Positions 36,775 through 48,781 of a DNA stretch of 64,000 bases are shown piece after piece. Both the position numbers and the translations under genes were made by a program. Each line of letters starts with the position of its first letter. The first letter of the stretch is position 1. Source of the stretch: Hyperoplus lanceolatus (taxonomy: Eukaryota; Chordata; Actinopteri; Uranoscopiformes; Ammodytidae); contig CM049403.1 of assembly GCA_026929865.2 (NCBI GenBank), positions 20,308,001 through 20,372,000 of the forward strand, written 5' to 3'. The notes beneath the pieces are model-generated. The model ran no database searches. It saw only the letters and a program-made list of their open reading frames with translations, and was not told where the DNA came from.

Positions 36775-39152
36775 TCAACTCCTTGTACAGATGCCTTTCA
36801 AACAGCTCTCACAATGAGTAGGCTCATGGGGACTTTTGACATCAACGCTTTTAAAAGGCTTGTTCTTTTGACCCAGGTCTTCATGGTAGCACTTTATCCT
36901 TATCTTCTCCACCAGATTCTCCAGAAGGATGTGGATGTTCTCAGATGAGATGTTGGGCTCCTCCATTGGAGCTTCGGTGCATCTCTTGCAATTCTGGCGG
37001 AGGCGCCTCGCCTTGACAGTGCCCTGTCCGGATGTCAGGTTCATGTGGAAGACCACCATCACCCGGTTGGAAGGCCATCTTCTTCCACACTGGCTGCATC
37101 TAAAACTGAAAGTTACAGAAGACCCAAGTTACAGTTTTTCTCAGTTGCTTTGGTGCTTTTCTCAGATCAGAATGAAAATTCTCACAACTATTAGTTCAAC
37201 CTCTGCAACATTTAATCATTTGAGCACATCGTAGTAGCAATTTCTCCTTCCTCTGAACAAATTGCAAATGCTTTTGGACATGTATCAGTTGCTTTCATAC
37301 AATTCTCTGCTGTTTTATAACATTGTCATTTGCTTATGTCATGTCAGTCAAAATTAACTATACTTATGGATGCTGAATAGTCGTTCCCAATAAAACTAAT
37401 AGTCTTCATTTCATTGCTTGAGTCATTACATACAAAATTGTTGAACTAGTTATCAAATTCTGTCAAGCAAATTTTATACATTTTCTTTATCATTAATACT
37501 TTCCTCGCTGCATTGCAAGGGATAATATCCGTTGTGATGTAGATAAAAATATGTCGCCAGACAGACAGGAACGTCTGGATGTGCCAGAATGATTTACCTA
37601 TATATGTTCAGTTACAATATGTCCTGTTATATTGTTCACATTTGTGCACATCTCTACCAAAAGTTTTTTTTTATGTTTGTTCTAAATAAGTGATTGAAGT
37701 GTATTTTTCTTTTGCACAATGCTGTAGAATTGCAAAGAGCATATACAGTAAAAATGTGAAACATACGTATTCAGTGTCTTGTACTCACTTACTCCCCTAA
37801 CTACAGCAATGTGTAACTTTACTGTAGTTTTCAAATGGCTGTACAAATAGTGTATAGTGCTGTCTTGAGCATTTTCAGGTAGTGTCACCGAGTTCTGACC
37901 TTTTTTTGCATTGGAAAACACTGAGAGAATAAACTGTCATAATGAAAACATGACAAAGCCATTTGACTATCTTGTTCATAAACGATGGTGTCAAGACTTC
38001 TTATTTTGATGACACTGGCAGTTTCATTGACATGAATACTTGCTTTTGAGGAATAGACTGTCCATTTTGAGCAAGTGACGTACTTTTGCAGGTTATCCAC
38101 TAGGTTTTGCAGTTTGCACTAATTGTTTTGAGAAATGCACTAACTGCTGTGCAAATGTTAATAGTGATGTGAGAAAAGCACCAAAGCGACTGAGAAAAAC
38201 TGTAAATTAAGTCTGAACTGCCCCTTTTTACAGAATGTCATCCATCCAAGGCTATCCAAAGAACACAAAAGTTTTAACTGTAGACATACTTCTTGTTGAT
38301 CTGCAGCCAGTGCAAAAAAGTAATTGGAAATATGATGAGCCAATTAATGCTGAAAGAAGATATGAAGCTTCAGACTATATTGCCTTCAAACTCAGCAGCA
38401 CAGTGACACCTGGTGTCTTGAAGAAGTTATGGCAGGATTTCAAGACTTGTTATTGTATTATTAGTGTGTCTCTGTAGTGCCAGGTTCTCAATTATGACCT
38501 CAATTTTAATCTCAAGAATGTACCTATCACATTCAAAACTGTCAAACGTTGAAGTCTATGGGCGTCATTGATCATGTGCCGCATAATGAAACTAGAATGT
38601 TTTCATTCAAGTTTTGTCTTATATCTCTAGTCTTTTGGCCCCATCAACTAAGGTTAAAGGATACCAATGAGATTATTTATTCTATAAATATATCTTTATA
38701 TAAATAGAATACCCCAGCTTTGGCCAAAATGGACACCTCATTATTAATTTACAACCATTCCCTTAACCCTAACCTGACCCTTATTTTACCTTAACCCCGC
38801 AACAAACAAGTGTTTACCTGTATACGCGTTAGTATATGTGAACAGTTTTGTCGAAACTATTTAAGTAAAACATGGTACATATATATACATATATACTGTA
38901 CATGCACTTTAAAAAACTCACTGACTCCAATATCAACATGTATTAACCTTACATAATAGATTACTGTTGAAACAAAAAATGACCAGTAGTCCAGCAAACT
39001 GACCTTGCACATGTGTTTCTGATGTACTGCTTCCAGCCTGGGTTGGGGCTTTCAGGCACAATATTGTCATCAAAGTGCAGGAGCCAGGAGTCACTCTCTT
39101 TAAGATCCTGTGCTGTTATCTGGAATATTCGTGCCCACTCTGCATGTGCCAT
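36775..39152 (-). CDS. receptor-transporting protein (RTP family, 3CxxC zinc finger)
   Basis: RTP proteins help bring chemosensory and other G-protein-coupled receptors to the cell surface, and RTP4-type members are interferon-induced antiviral proteins (family knowledge). Two exons: 39152-39004 (149 nt) and 37105-36775 (331 nt), 480 nt, 159 aa. Residues 1-49 carry the family start (EWARIFQ, WLLHFDD, PGWKQYIR). Exon 2 begins FRCSQCGRRWPS, then VVFHMNL, NCKRC, the helix ENIHILLENLV, and CESCLKGIC near the end. CxxC pairs are at CSQC, CKRC and CESC. There is no hydrophobic C-terminal anchor, unlike mammalian RTP1/2, so it should be soluble or cytoplasmic. The donor is AAG|GTCAGT; the acceptor AG (37107-37106) is only 22 nt from a transposon end in the intron. 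Confidence 0.88.
37130..38204. mobile_element. Tc1/mariner-like non-autonomous element in the RTP intron
   Basis: Terminal inverted repeats of 35 bp at 37130-37164 and 38170-38204 match with a single difference. They begin TACAGTTTTTCTCAG, consistent with a TA target. The 1.07-kb interior has only short frames with no transposase motif. The superfamily assignment rests on the TA ends and is tentative. Confidence 0.65.
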
Positions 39153-41108
39153 CCTGCCAGTGCCAGTGGTGCTGTTGACTGAAGAAGAGACCAGCTAAGA
39201 GCTCTGGCAGCTGATCAATTGCCAGAATGACTCATCAAGTCTTGAGGAAATGAAACCTAAAATAAGAAAACTGGTTTCCTTAAGTTTCAGTTCTAATTTT
39301 GTACTATGAATGGGATGGAGAATGAGAAGTTGGTTTCACCAGATGCTCAACATAAGTCACCTGATTGTCTAATTGACAACTAGCCTTTTTATACATGGAA
39401 TTTAAGAAATGGGAATTCATGAACATGTAACTGATTTGTGAGTGTTTGTGTAGTTAAAGTGCATTTGCAGGTTTAATGATGGGTGAGAGAGTAATTCAAT
39501 TACTGTTATTTGTCATTTTAATCCCATTTACGGCCTCAAGATAACACAAAATGGAGTGAGTCTAAACAATTTCAAGCCTCAAATGATCTGACATGAACAT
39601 GCTTGTCTAGCTGGTGTAATTTGGCACTGCATTTTGGTACTGTTGATGTTGGAAATAAGGGAAAACCTTGTTATTATGTAGATAGTTCAAGTTGGATTGA
39701 TAAAAAATAGAAAATTGCATTGAATAAAGCAAATGCATTTGATTTTAATTTGCGGAGTGTGGAAAAGGCTTTGCTTTTACTTTTTATTATGTGTGATTTC
39801 CAAACTTCCTATCTTGGACAAAGCAAGCAAACATGGGATTGTTTGGCAACGTGACAATGTACCAGGAAGAGCTCTATTACTGCTGCTATTAGAGCTGGAG
39901 CCTGCGAGAAAGCCAGAAAGCAGTGTTATGGTCCACTTTTATTACCATTTTCTCAGGTAAGTGAAGCTGGAGGAGATATATTCGAATTTGGCTGGAGTTG
40001 AAGAGGCCCTGGAAGCAGAGAAGTTCAGATACTATTGTGAAAATTGCAGTGAATAGCCTTCTGCTGGCTTGTCCTTGGATACCATGTGACAAATAGCAAT
40101 CCAGATTTGTGAAGGGGGTGAAATGGAAGAAATGATTGAGGTGATAGTGACCTTTTAGAAGACAATATGATAACCAAGTCTTTGCTTGTCGCAGAAAGAT
40201 AAGTGTGAAAGAAAATAGAATGGAGGTGACCTCTCCCACATCACTTGTAAGGGGAGACATGTTGAGTAGAGGCAGAAGCGATTTGGTTGAGGTAAAAGGT
40301 TACCTTCTAGCCTATGAGTAAATATTTGGGAGACATATAGGAGGAACCTATAGGCACCCTTTAGAAAAGCCATTGACCCCCACTTGCTCCATGTGACTGT
40401 GGTTGTAGAAGACATCAAAGTCAATGTGTGTAGGCCTACTTGTGTGCAGAGAATCTTCCATTTTATCTATTTTCTCTGTATGCCAAAATAATCCTAAATC
40501 AAGTTCTACTTACTCTTTTTTAATGTAACTTCCACCCGCATATCCTGGTCTTCAATGGCTGACGAACATTGTTTCACTTGTCAAGATATGGCTCAGTTGT
40601 CCAATTAAGCCTAGGCTTAATTCGTAGTCTATAGCCTATACTATTGTCTGAAGATATAAAATGATATGAAAAAGTAACATGGATTACTATTTCAAAACAA
40701 TAAAGTTTAATACAATCACCATTGGAAAAAAGGGATAAAGAGGATAGCCTACATAGCCTAATAAAGAATGTTTACAGATAAGTGATAAAACACAATAAAG
40801 CATGAGTAGCCTATACTAGGCTATGAGTTCATATCTGACCCCAAATTCATTAGTCAGGGACATTTTACCACGATTGAACATAATCACAGTAAAGGTAAAA
40901 AGCACTATGGTAAAAAAAAGCATATCTAGTAAAAACACATCTGGCAGACTCTTATTTTGAAACAGGAAACTAGGAAAATAAGTCGCTATGGTAACGGATA
41001 CAACGTATTCCACAAAGATTAGCTTGTTAGCAGCCGTCTGTTTCTTTATGTCTCTATAACTTTATGTCCTCTCTCTTGTTATAGCTAGCGTTTTCTTTTT
41101 TACATGCG
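39153..41108. other. intergenic between divergent RTP and dynlt2b genes
   Basis: About 2 kb between head-to-head start codons, so it must contain both promoters. The short minus-strand frames at 39889-40260, 40155-40424 and 40816-41013 show no recognisable domain. No core promoter motif is asserted. Confidence 0.5.
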
Positions 41109-42923
41109 ATGGAGGGGACAGACACATACCTCATACGACCCAATCACCAACACAAGTGAGTTGGTCAAAGTGGATAAATAGCATTACTATTAGGAGAAGT
41201 TTGTGTTCACTCAGCGTATTCATCGCTAGCGATATGTTTTTATAGCTAAATTGGCCACTGTTAGTGCCTTCTAGTTTAACTGCATTTGTACAGCTTTTTT
41301 ATTTTACTTTATCCATTACCCGGGTTTAGTCTTATACATGTGGTTACGTTTTTAAACGAGCATCAATACATCAGTTAGCATAGAAGTTCAGTTCAATACA
41401 ACGCACTTCTCAAATCAGAATAGACATGTAAAATTAGATAGGCAGGTTACAGTATACAATTATTATTATTTCTTAATAGAGAGGCTGATTATTGCTGGCG
41501 TCTGTGACATATTGAAGCTGATTAAAGTTAACCCCCCTGCCTTATGCTCACTGATGAATCTCCCAGGTTTAAGCCAGCCATTGTGAAGGAATGCATTCGT
41601 GAAATTGTAAGGGAGCGACTGTCTGGGATGCGGTACGACTCAGACGAAATCCCAGAGCTTTCCCGTTCACTGGCAGAATGCATTAAGGACGAAGTGAAGA
41701 GTGAGTGAGTGAGCTCAGCTGTATCCCTCTGTTGTGCTTCCTTAATAGAAACACAGTGTTGTAGTCATGGTTGTGAGAATACCCATTTGAATTGCATCGA
41801 GGGGAAAGGAAAATTGGTGTCAGGCTACTTGGTTGTGTAATGTTACTTCACAGTCTGATTAAATATTCAGAACACTGGTGAAATATTAGCCACAGAACTT
41901 AGCCTGATGTTGGCTTGATACGCAGCAGACAAAATGTTCCTTCCATCTGCAGAAACAAAATGTAGGCATTGTAAATAATAATAATATGATAACATGATAA
42001 ATATTACAAAAAAAAGTTTCAATATTAATTTAGCTGAATAAAATGGTGTACAAGTACAGGTAGGTACATTGGTTTTATTACTAATATAGTTAAGAGAAAA
42101 TATCTTTATTTTAAAACAAGCACTTAAACTTTTTCTACACAGTTAAATTAGCATATTGTGCATGTGCAATGTTTGCACAATTACCGGTGTGCGCTTTAAC
42201 AGCTAATTTATTTTCCTGAACAGATGCAGGGTTTGACAGATATAAGCTGGTCGTACAAGTGGTCATTGGAGAACAACGAGGACAAGGAGTGAAGTGAGTG
42301 ATTGCCATGTACTGTTATTACAATTTTTTTTATCATTTGTTAAAAGTTACCCTAAAGATACTTTTGTCTGGGGATAGCAGACTGTGTTGCACTGTTGGAT
42401 ATGTTTAAATAATCTCCAGTGATAGACACAAAAACTTAGAGGATGCATGCAGATAAGAATGGACTTAAACTGCTTTGTATTGGAAGGTGCTTCTAATATT
42501 CTGCCTACCTCATGTACGTAAATGGGGCTGGACAGAGTTTAAACTTCCACTCTGACTTAATGTCAACACCAACTTTAATTATATTCATTAATCAATTACA
42601 GATAACATAAAACATCTGTTTGTTAAAGAGCTTATCCTTTACATTACATCAGGTTTTGTTTCAGCCATTCAAAATGAATCCATGTCCTCTGTGACACTTG
42701 GCTTGTCTGCTCTTGTGTTTTACCAGGATGTCTTCAAGATGTTTGTGGGATGCAGACACAGACAACTATGCAGAAGATGTTTACATGAACGTAGGTGCCT
42801 TAATTCTGTTAACTTTGATGATGCAGACCTTTAAAGACACTTTACATTTTATTTTACTTTGTTTTCCTTCTATAGGACAACCTGTTCTGTTTGGTGGCTG
42901 TTTTTGGAAGCTATTACTACTGA
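41109..42923 (+). CDS. dynlt2b: dynein light chain Tctex-type 2B (TCTEX1D2)
   Basis: A light chain of the cytoplasmic dynein-2 motor that drives retrograde intraflagellar transport; human TCTEX1D2/DYNLT2B mutations cause short-rib ciliopathy (established knowledge). Exons: 41109-41155, 41567-41700, 42224-42293, 42727-42790, 42876-42923; 363 nt, 120 aa, all GT/AG with matching phase. Features: YLIRP at the N terminus, KPAIVKECI, the core FDRYKLVVQVVIGEQRGQG (about residues 62-80), CLWDADTDNYAEDV and the C-terminal DNLFCLVAVFGSYYY, which closely match the human protein as recalled. The human N terminus is longer by about 20 residues. The start at 41109 has a strong context (GCGATGG). An out-of-frame ATG lies 5 nt upstream at 41104. 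Confidence 0.95.
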
Positions 42924-43230
42924 AGACAAGAGGATGAATGAAAGGGATTTCGTTCAGATGGGAAAAAAGATGGAAGGTGAACATCGAAATGAGATTGCTC
43001 ACCTTTAGTATTTTAGATCCACAGTGTGTAGATCTGAAGTAAATCTGCTTGTAATTGCTTCATTCTGAGATCGACACAGATGACATCCTGTGTAGAAGTG
43101 CGGAATATCCGCCCTGATACTGCAGTCATTTTGAAATGAAGGATTTCACCAGGACTGACACTGACTTGGCAAGATGATTATTAAAGAGTGATGTCTCTTT
43201 CATGGCTAATAAAATAAATATATTTTGACT
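42924..43230 (+). other. dynlt2b 3' UTR with polyadenylation signal
   Basis: AATAAA at 43208-43213 lies about 285 nt after the dynlt2b stop, followed by AT-rich sequence; a likely transcript end. Confidence 0.55.
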
Positions 43231-45671
43231 AGTATCATGTGTTACATTTTGGAACATTTATTCCATTAAGAACATATAAGGACTATACAAGTTTGTTTAG
43301 GGTATGTTTGCCTCATTAAGCAGTGTTTGCCTGCTTTTGCTCATTTCATTTAAGATGTATGACTCCTCAAAGGCTATAAACCTACATTTTATTTTCACAC
43401 AACACACTTTCCCTTTTGCTCTTGCCAGTTATCCGCCTGAAAAAGGTAATTTAGTCCAAAAGTGACCGTTTTGGCAACTCTCCTTCCCTATAATTTGTAA
43501 GTGAAATTGTGATGTCTGTCTTCAATTAGACAGGAGATCATTATCAGATATTCTTGAGTTTTTGTAATTACTCTTGGCTCTCTTTAATTTATTCGACCAA
43601 ACAACCCCAGTTGGAAACCGAGATGTTTTTCAGACTATTTATAAAGGTAATTGAGACAGAAGTGAGCAGTTGAGGTGATCAAGCTCCAGCCGAAGCAATT
43701 AGTCAAATGACTCATGCTCTGATAGACAGCATACGTGCCAACGTAGGTTCTGTCCTTATGTTTCTGGGTGCAAAGTACAGCAGAGATCGGAAATAACTTC
43801 CAGAAGCTCAAATACATCACAATGATCATATTGATACAGAACTACTGATCTTTTTTCATTTGTGTATAATAATCAGTCATAGTCAGTAACACATACGTAT
43901 AGCTTAATATTATCAACTGCTGGAAAATCCCATTGGATCACAGTTATTTCTCCAAATCAGACATTACACACCGCCCTGATCAATCTTAATTTCTATAAAG
44001 CATTATCAGCTAGCTTTATAAGTAAAATGTATTTTTATTTCAAATGTGAAAACTGCTTCTTCAAAAAAATAAATAATAGTGTAGACTTGTGTTTGTTTTC
44101 TTCCACTTCAGAGTTTCATTAATTTTTAATTTTGACTACTTTGACAAATATCTTTTCTTTAGGGGCTTCAGGTATGATCTCTTCTAAATAAGATGAACTA
44201 TAGCAAGTAGACAAACACCTATATAAAGCTTTCCATTCTCAACTTTTCCCAGAGCTGTAAGTAATTCAATAAGAGTGATAGAAGGGGCATGAAGCTGTTA
44301 TTAAAAAAATATATGTAGTTCATTTAATATTTATATGAATAATTTAGTGTCGCTTACTTTGACATCTTCTTTGCTCATTGAAGCTTCTGCTGTTTTGACA
44401 CATCTCTTTCATGCTAGTCATATTCCAGCGGATGGAACAAATCAGGCTTTTCATGGAAATACTTTCATTATTTTTTGTATGTGTTTCAGCAACCAGAACT
44501 ATGATAGAAAAATACACAGCTTCACTTATTATTTAGAAATCGGTCTTATGCCCTACGATCATTCATAAAACTGAAAAGAAAACTGTAGCCTGAGATTGCC
44601 TCTCGTTCTGTGTACAATATAGGAATGTTTTTATATCTGTTTCGGTTTGACTTCTAGGCCTATACCCGTATAATACTGTGTTTCTTCCCTACTACCCTTT
44701 CTTTATAGGTCCATGCTACTACCACATGTATCTGTTTTGAAAGCAATGTGGTGTTTGAGACTATAGATAGAAGAGAACATTTTGATTCACTGGATTTGCT
44801 GAAATGGTTTAAATAGATAAGATGCTTCTCTCAAAGTGGATTTTGTTTTATTGTCTGAATATAAAGTTATTGCTTTTCCAAAAAGCTTTTCAAAATCATT
44901 AAAATAAGATCATGGGAGACGGACCTGAGAGTTTATATTTTTTCATCGAATTGGCAGGATTCCAATTTTGTCTGTCTCCAGTTGTAGGCTATTACATGTA
45001 TTTTTTTGTTTTATGTTGTTTTGTTGTTTTTTATGTTGTTTTGTACGCAAATTCATATGATCTGGTCTGAAGTCTGATCATTCTCAAGAAATGTGCGGTA
45101 CATGTGTGTTGATAAATGGGGCAAAATCAAAGATAGCACATACACACACAGCTGACAAGAGCACTCCCTCCAATCTTTTTTCTGATTTTTATTTCACTGA
45201 GCACATTTTTGTTGTCAAGGGTTGCCATGGTGACACAAATACGTCACTTCAGCTAGTGAGTGCATAAACATATGTTTTGAAAACATTTCTAGCGGGAAAT
45301 ACATCAGAATATCATTATATTTGGTCATTGGTGCGTATTTGTTTTAATCGTGCCATATGTTCATGCACTTTTATCTATCTGTATGCTACTTGTTTCATAT
45401 TTTTAACACATCACCAACCTGTTATGTGTTGGAAAAATGATTTTTTCACTTTACTTATCTGTGCTTGTGTCATTTTGTTTATGTGTTGTATTTTTCTTTT
45501 CTTAATGTTTCTTTTAAGCTATCTACCTACAGGGACTACAGGTGAAAATTAGCCTGCATGGCTAATTTAATAATCTGGCACATTTAGCCTACATGTTGAA
45601 CTTTTGTGCTCATGTTTATCAATGTGCGCTGTCCCCTCTAAATAAAGAAATCTCCCAAATGTAAAGCTGAG
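43231..45671. other. intergenic, nothing recognised
   Basis: AT-rich sequence with only short open frames and no motif, RNA gene or terminal inverted repeat that I could identify. Confidence 0.4.
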
Positions 45672-45672
45672 T

Positions 45673-46040
45673 TAGCCTGGAAATCCAGACCCACATCTAG
45701 AAAGATATAGGGTCTGGCCACGATCAATATACCTTCCAACTCAAGGGTATGGGCAAGCAATTGGATAGCACTACGACCAATGAACAAGGTGACATATTAA
45801 ACCCAGCACAGCGGGCTAACTGTTAGATGGCAAAACAGGAAATTCTTCTTTCTTGCTAATGAGAGACTTGAGTGCCGTCTTCCAAATTGTTAGATGTCGA
45901 GGCCAAAGCCGTTTCAAACTCAAACAAAGTATGCGCATTGGTCGTTGCTGTTTACTAGCACGGCTTCGACGGCACATGCACAGCACTGTCGTCATCCGGT
46001 TATGGCCGCCCCCAGAGCCCCATACATAGGGCTCTGGCCA
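45673..46040. repeat. dispersed repeat beginning TAGCCTGGAAATCCAGACCC
   Basis: The left end is the same as the palindromic element at 29330. A 9-bp-arm palindrome (CCAGAGCCC/GGGCTCTGG) lies at about 46012-46037 near the right. Whether it is one element or two adjacent ones is unclear. Confidence 0.4.
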
Positions 46041-46069
46041 TGGACATATAAGATAACTGGCTGCTGGTT

Positions 46070-46274
46070 ATTGCCTTACATTATGTGGACATTAGAAGGG
46101 TATCTATCTTCTTGTGTAATACTCCTCCAGAATGCTGATTGCCCAAAATGTCAAACTATTCCTTTGAATTTAGCTAATTAAAGCAATAAATTGAGCGTAT
46201 TTTCAAGACGAGCATTGAGCATTCACCATACAAAAGGAAAGTCAGGAAAATATCTTCTTTATTGAACATCGTTA
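46070..46274 (+). repeat. flank repeat A (matches 48593-48781)
   Basis: From ATTGCCTTACATTAT to TTCTTTATTGAACAT, this segment is repeated on the far side of the duplicated pair at 48593-48781 with few differences and a short deletion. It shows that the duplication involved a larger unit that later lost parts. Confidence 0.75.
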
Positions 46275-46447
46275 AAAAAACACAACTGTTGGTGCATATT
46301 TGGTGTCCAAAATGCACAGAAGCAAAATGATCACCTGCCAGTGCCACCACGAGAAATAAGTTCTAATTCCTGATCCATCTGATGTGGTCGTGCTTTCCAA
46401 AAAATCTACAATATTGAAAAATAGTTTGAAGCTCATTCATATCCGGA

Positions 46448-47516
46448 CTGAACTTAAAAATGCCAACTTATTTTTTGTTTAATCTTTTAGGTTTCTACAT
46501 TTATTGAAGACTGTCCGTATAGAAGCAGAAGGAAAACATTTGTTGAGGTGGATTGAGTTGCTTGCTCGTCATCAATTTGTCACGACACACGGACAGTGTT
46601 GACACAAGTTGGAGAGGGCAAATTGAATCATTCCATGGTTCAAAGAGTTCTTACACGTTTTGTGACCCCACCAGACATGATTCTGCCGCCTTAGCTTCAA
46701 TCTGTCTTTTCTCTTGCTTCTCTCGTCTCTGTCTCTCACCATGCCGTCAACGTTCATATTTAATTTAAATTTATGTTGACAGTGAAATCTTAGAATAAGG
46801 ACATTTATATTGTCAATCTTGCTTTCCAATGAAAATGAGCATTAGTATTTTCCCTACGTTACCACATCATTTCATTCGAGTTAAGATTTCGTGTGTGCTC
46901 TTCCAGATGGATCTAAGTGAAGGCTGTGTGTCTGCATTCTTAATATTTTGATGGACTCAGTTGAGTGTTGTGTCTCTGCATTTATGAGGACTTATTTTCC
47001 AATCTTCATCTCAGACTCTGGGGAGAGATGGCTATGAGATGATCACAGGCTGTTACTGTATTTGTACGCCAACTTAGTGGAGGAGTGTCACAGACAGGGG
47101 TGGCGTGCCCGGTGTGTGACAATAGAAGTTGGCTGTGGAGGCTTCACAGCGCAATTTCTCTGCAAAGCATACAGCCTGCTTGGAATCACAGGTGCACACC
47201 AGAGAAATGCCATCAAGACCCCCACAGAGGCAGCTGAGGAGGCCTCTAGATGGCTGTGGATCAAGAGGGGCAATCTGTGGGTACATCCTACTTCGACACA
47301 AGTCGGTAATTGATCAATCAATAGGTGTATATTAAACCACTTGGTGGTTACTTGCTACATCTGGTTCTGTTCAAGTCATGTATGGCATAGTGTTTCCCTT
47401 CCAACATTTTAAATGCATTTCCGAGAGAAATGTCTGATAAACACGCTGTACTATGTTAAACCTGCAGTATAGACATTGCAACGCTAGCCGTTTTTCCTTT
47501 TTTCCAACCTCTGTGC
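46448..47516 (+). repeat. tandem segmental duplication, copy 1
   Basis: A 1069-bp unit repeated directly at 47534-48589 with high identity. It contains, at 47062-47313, a plus-strand frame (CVTIEVGCGGF, ASRWLWIKRG) resembling the C-terminal tail of reverse-transcriptase polyproteins abundant in fish genomes (recalled; non-LTR type is my best guess). A related flank pair, 46070-46274 and 48593-48781, brackets the two copies. Confidence 0.8.
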
Positions 47517-47533
47517 CAAGCTAAGATAACTGG

Positions 47534-48589
47534 CTGAACTTAAAAATGCCAACAAATTTTTTGTTTAATTTTTTATGTTTCTACATTTATTGAAGACTGT
47601 CCGTAAAGAAGCAGAAGGAAAACATTTGTTGAGGTGGATTGAGTTGCTTGCTCGTCATCAATTTGACACGACACACGGACAGTGTTGACACAAGTTGGAG
47701 AGGGCAAATTGAATCATTCCATGGTTCAAAGAGTTTTTACACGTTTTGTGACCCCACCAGACATTATTCTGCCGCCTTAGCTTCAATCTGTCTTTTCTCT
47801 TGCTTCTCTCGTCTCTGTCTCTCACCATGCCGTCAAAGTTCATATTTCATTTAGATTTCTGTTGACAGTGAAATCTTAGAATAAGGACATTTATATTGTC
47901 AATCTTGCTTTCAAATGAAAATGTGCATTAGTATTTTCCCTACGTTACCACATCATTTCATTCGAGTTAAGATTTCGTGTGTGCTCTTCCAGATGGATCT
48001 AAGTGAAGGCTGTGTGTCTGCATTCTTAATATTTTGATGGACTCAGTTGAGTGTCGTGTCTCTGCATTTATGAGGACTTATTTTCCAATCTTCATCTCAG
48101 ACACTGGGGAGAGATGGCACAGGCTGTTAGTTGTACGCCAACTTAGTGGAGGAGTGTCACAGACAGGGGTGGCGTGCCCGGTGTGTGACAATAGAAGTTG
48201 GCTGTGGAGGCTTCACAGCGCGATCTCTCTGCAAAGCATACAGCCTGCTTGGAATCACAGGTGCACACCAGAGAAATGCCATCAAGACCCCCACAGAGGC
48301 AGCTGAGGAGGCCTCTAGATGGCTGTGGATCAAGAGGGGCAATCTGTGGGTACATCCTACATCGACACAAATCAGTAATTGATCAATCAATAGGTGTATA
48401 TTAAACTACTTGGTGGTTACTTGCTACATCTGGTTCTGTTCAAGACATGTATGGCATAGTGTTTCCCTTCCAACATTTTAAATGCATTTCCGAGAGAAAT
48501 GTCTGATAAGCACGCTGTACTAATTATGTTAAACCTGCAGTATAGACATTGCAACGCTAGCAGTTTTTCTTTATTTCCAACCTCTGTGC
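47534..48589 (+). repeat. tandem segmental duplication, copy 2
   Basis: The second copy, differing by scattered substitutions and by a small deletion around 48118 relative to 47030-47050 of copy 1. The coding-like tail is at 48131-48382. The 13-mer AGATAACTGGCTG occurs at 46051-46063 and at the copy junction 47524-47536, a likely breakpoint homology. Confidence 0.8.
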
Positions 48590-48592
48590 TCT

Positions 48593-48781
48593 ATTGCCTT
48601 ACATTATATGGACATTAGAATGGTATCTATCTTCTTGTGTAATATTGCCCAAAATGTCAAACTATTCTTTTGAATTTAGCTAATTAAAGCAAAAAATTGA
48701 GCGTATTTTCAAGACGAGCATTGAGCATTCACCATACAAAAGGAAAGTCAGGAAAATATCTTCTTTATTGAACATTGTTAA
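48593..48781 (+). repeat. flank repeat A' (matches 46070-46274)
   Basis: The counterpart of the segment at 46070-46274, directly abutting copy 2 of the tandem duplication. Confidence 0.75.

Noticed and set aside
40816-41013. 65-codon hydrophobic frame resembling a membrane segment
   Set aside because: No family match, AT-rich intergenic DNA between divergent promoters; start context poor.
41104-41160. ATG at 41104 as the dynlt2b start
   Set aside because: Out of frame with the conserved protein and soon stopped after splicing; 41109 fits family and context.
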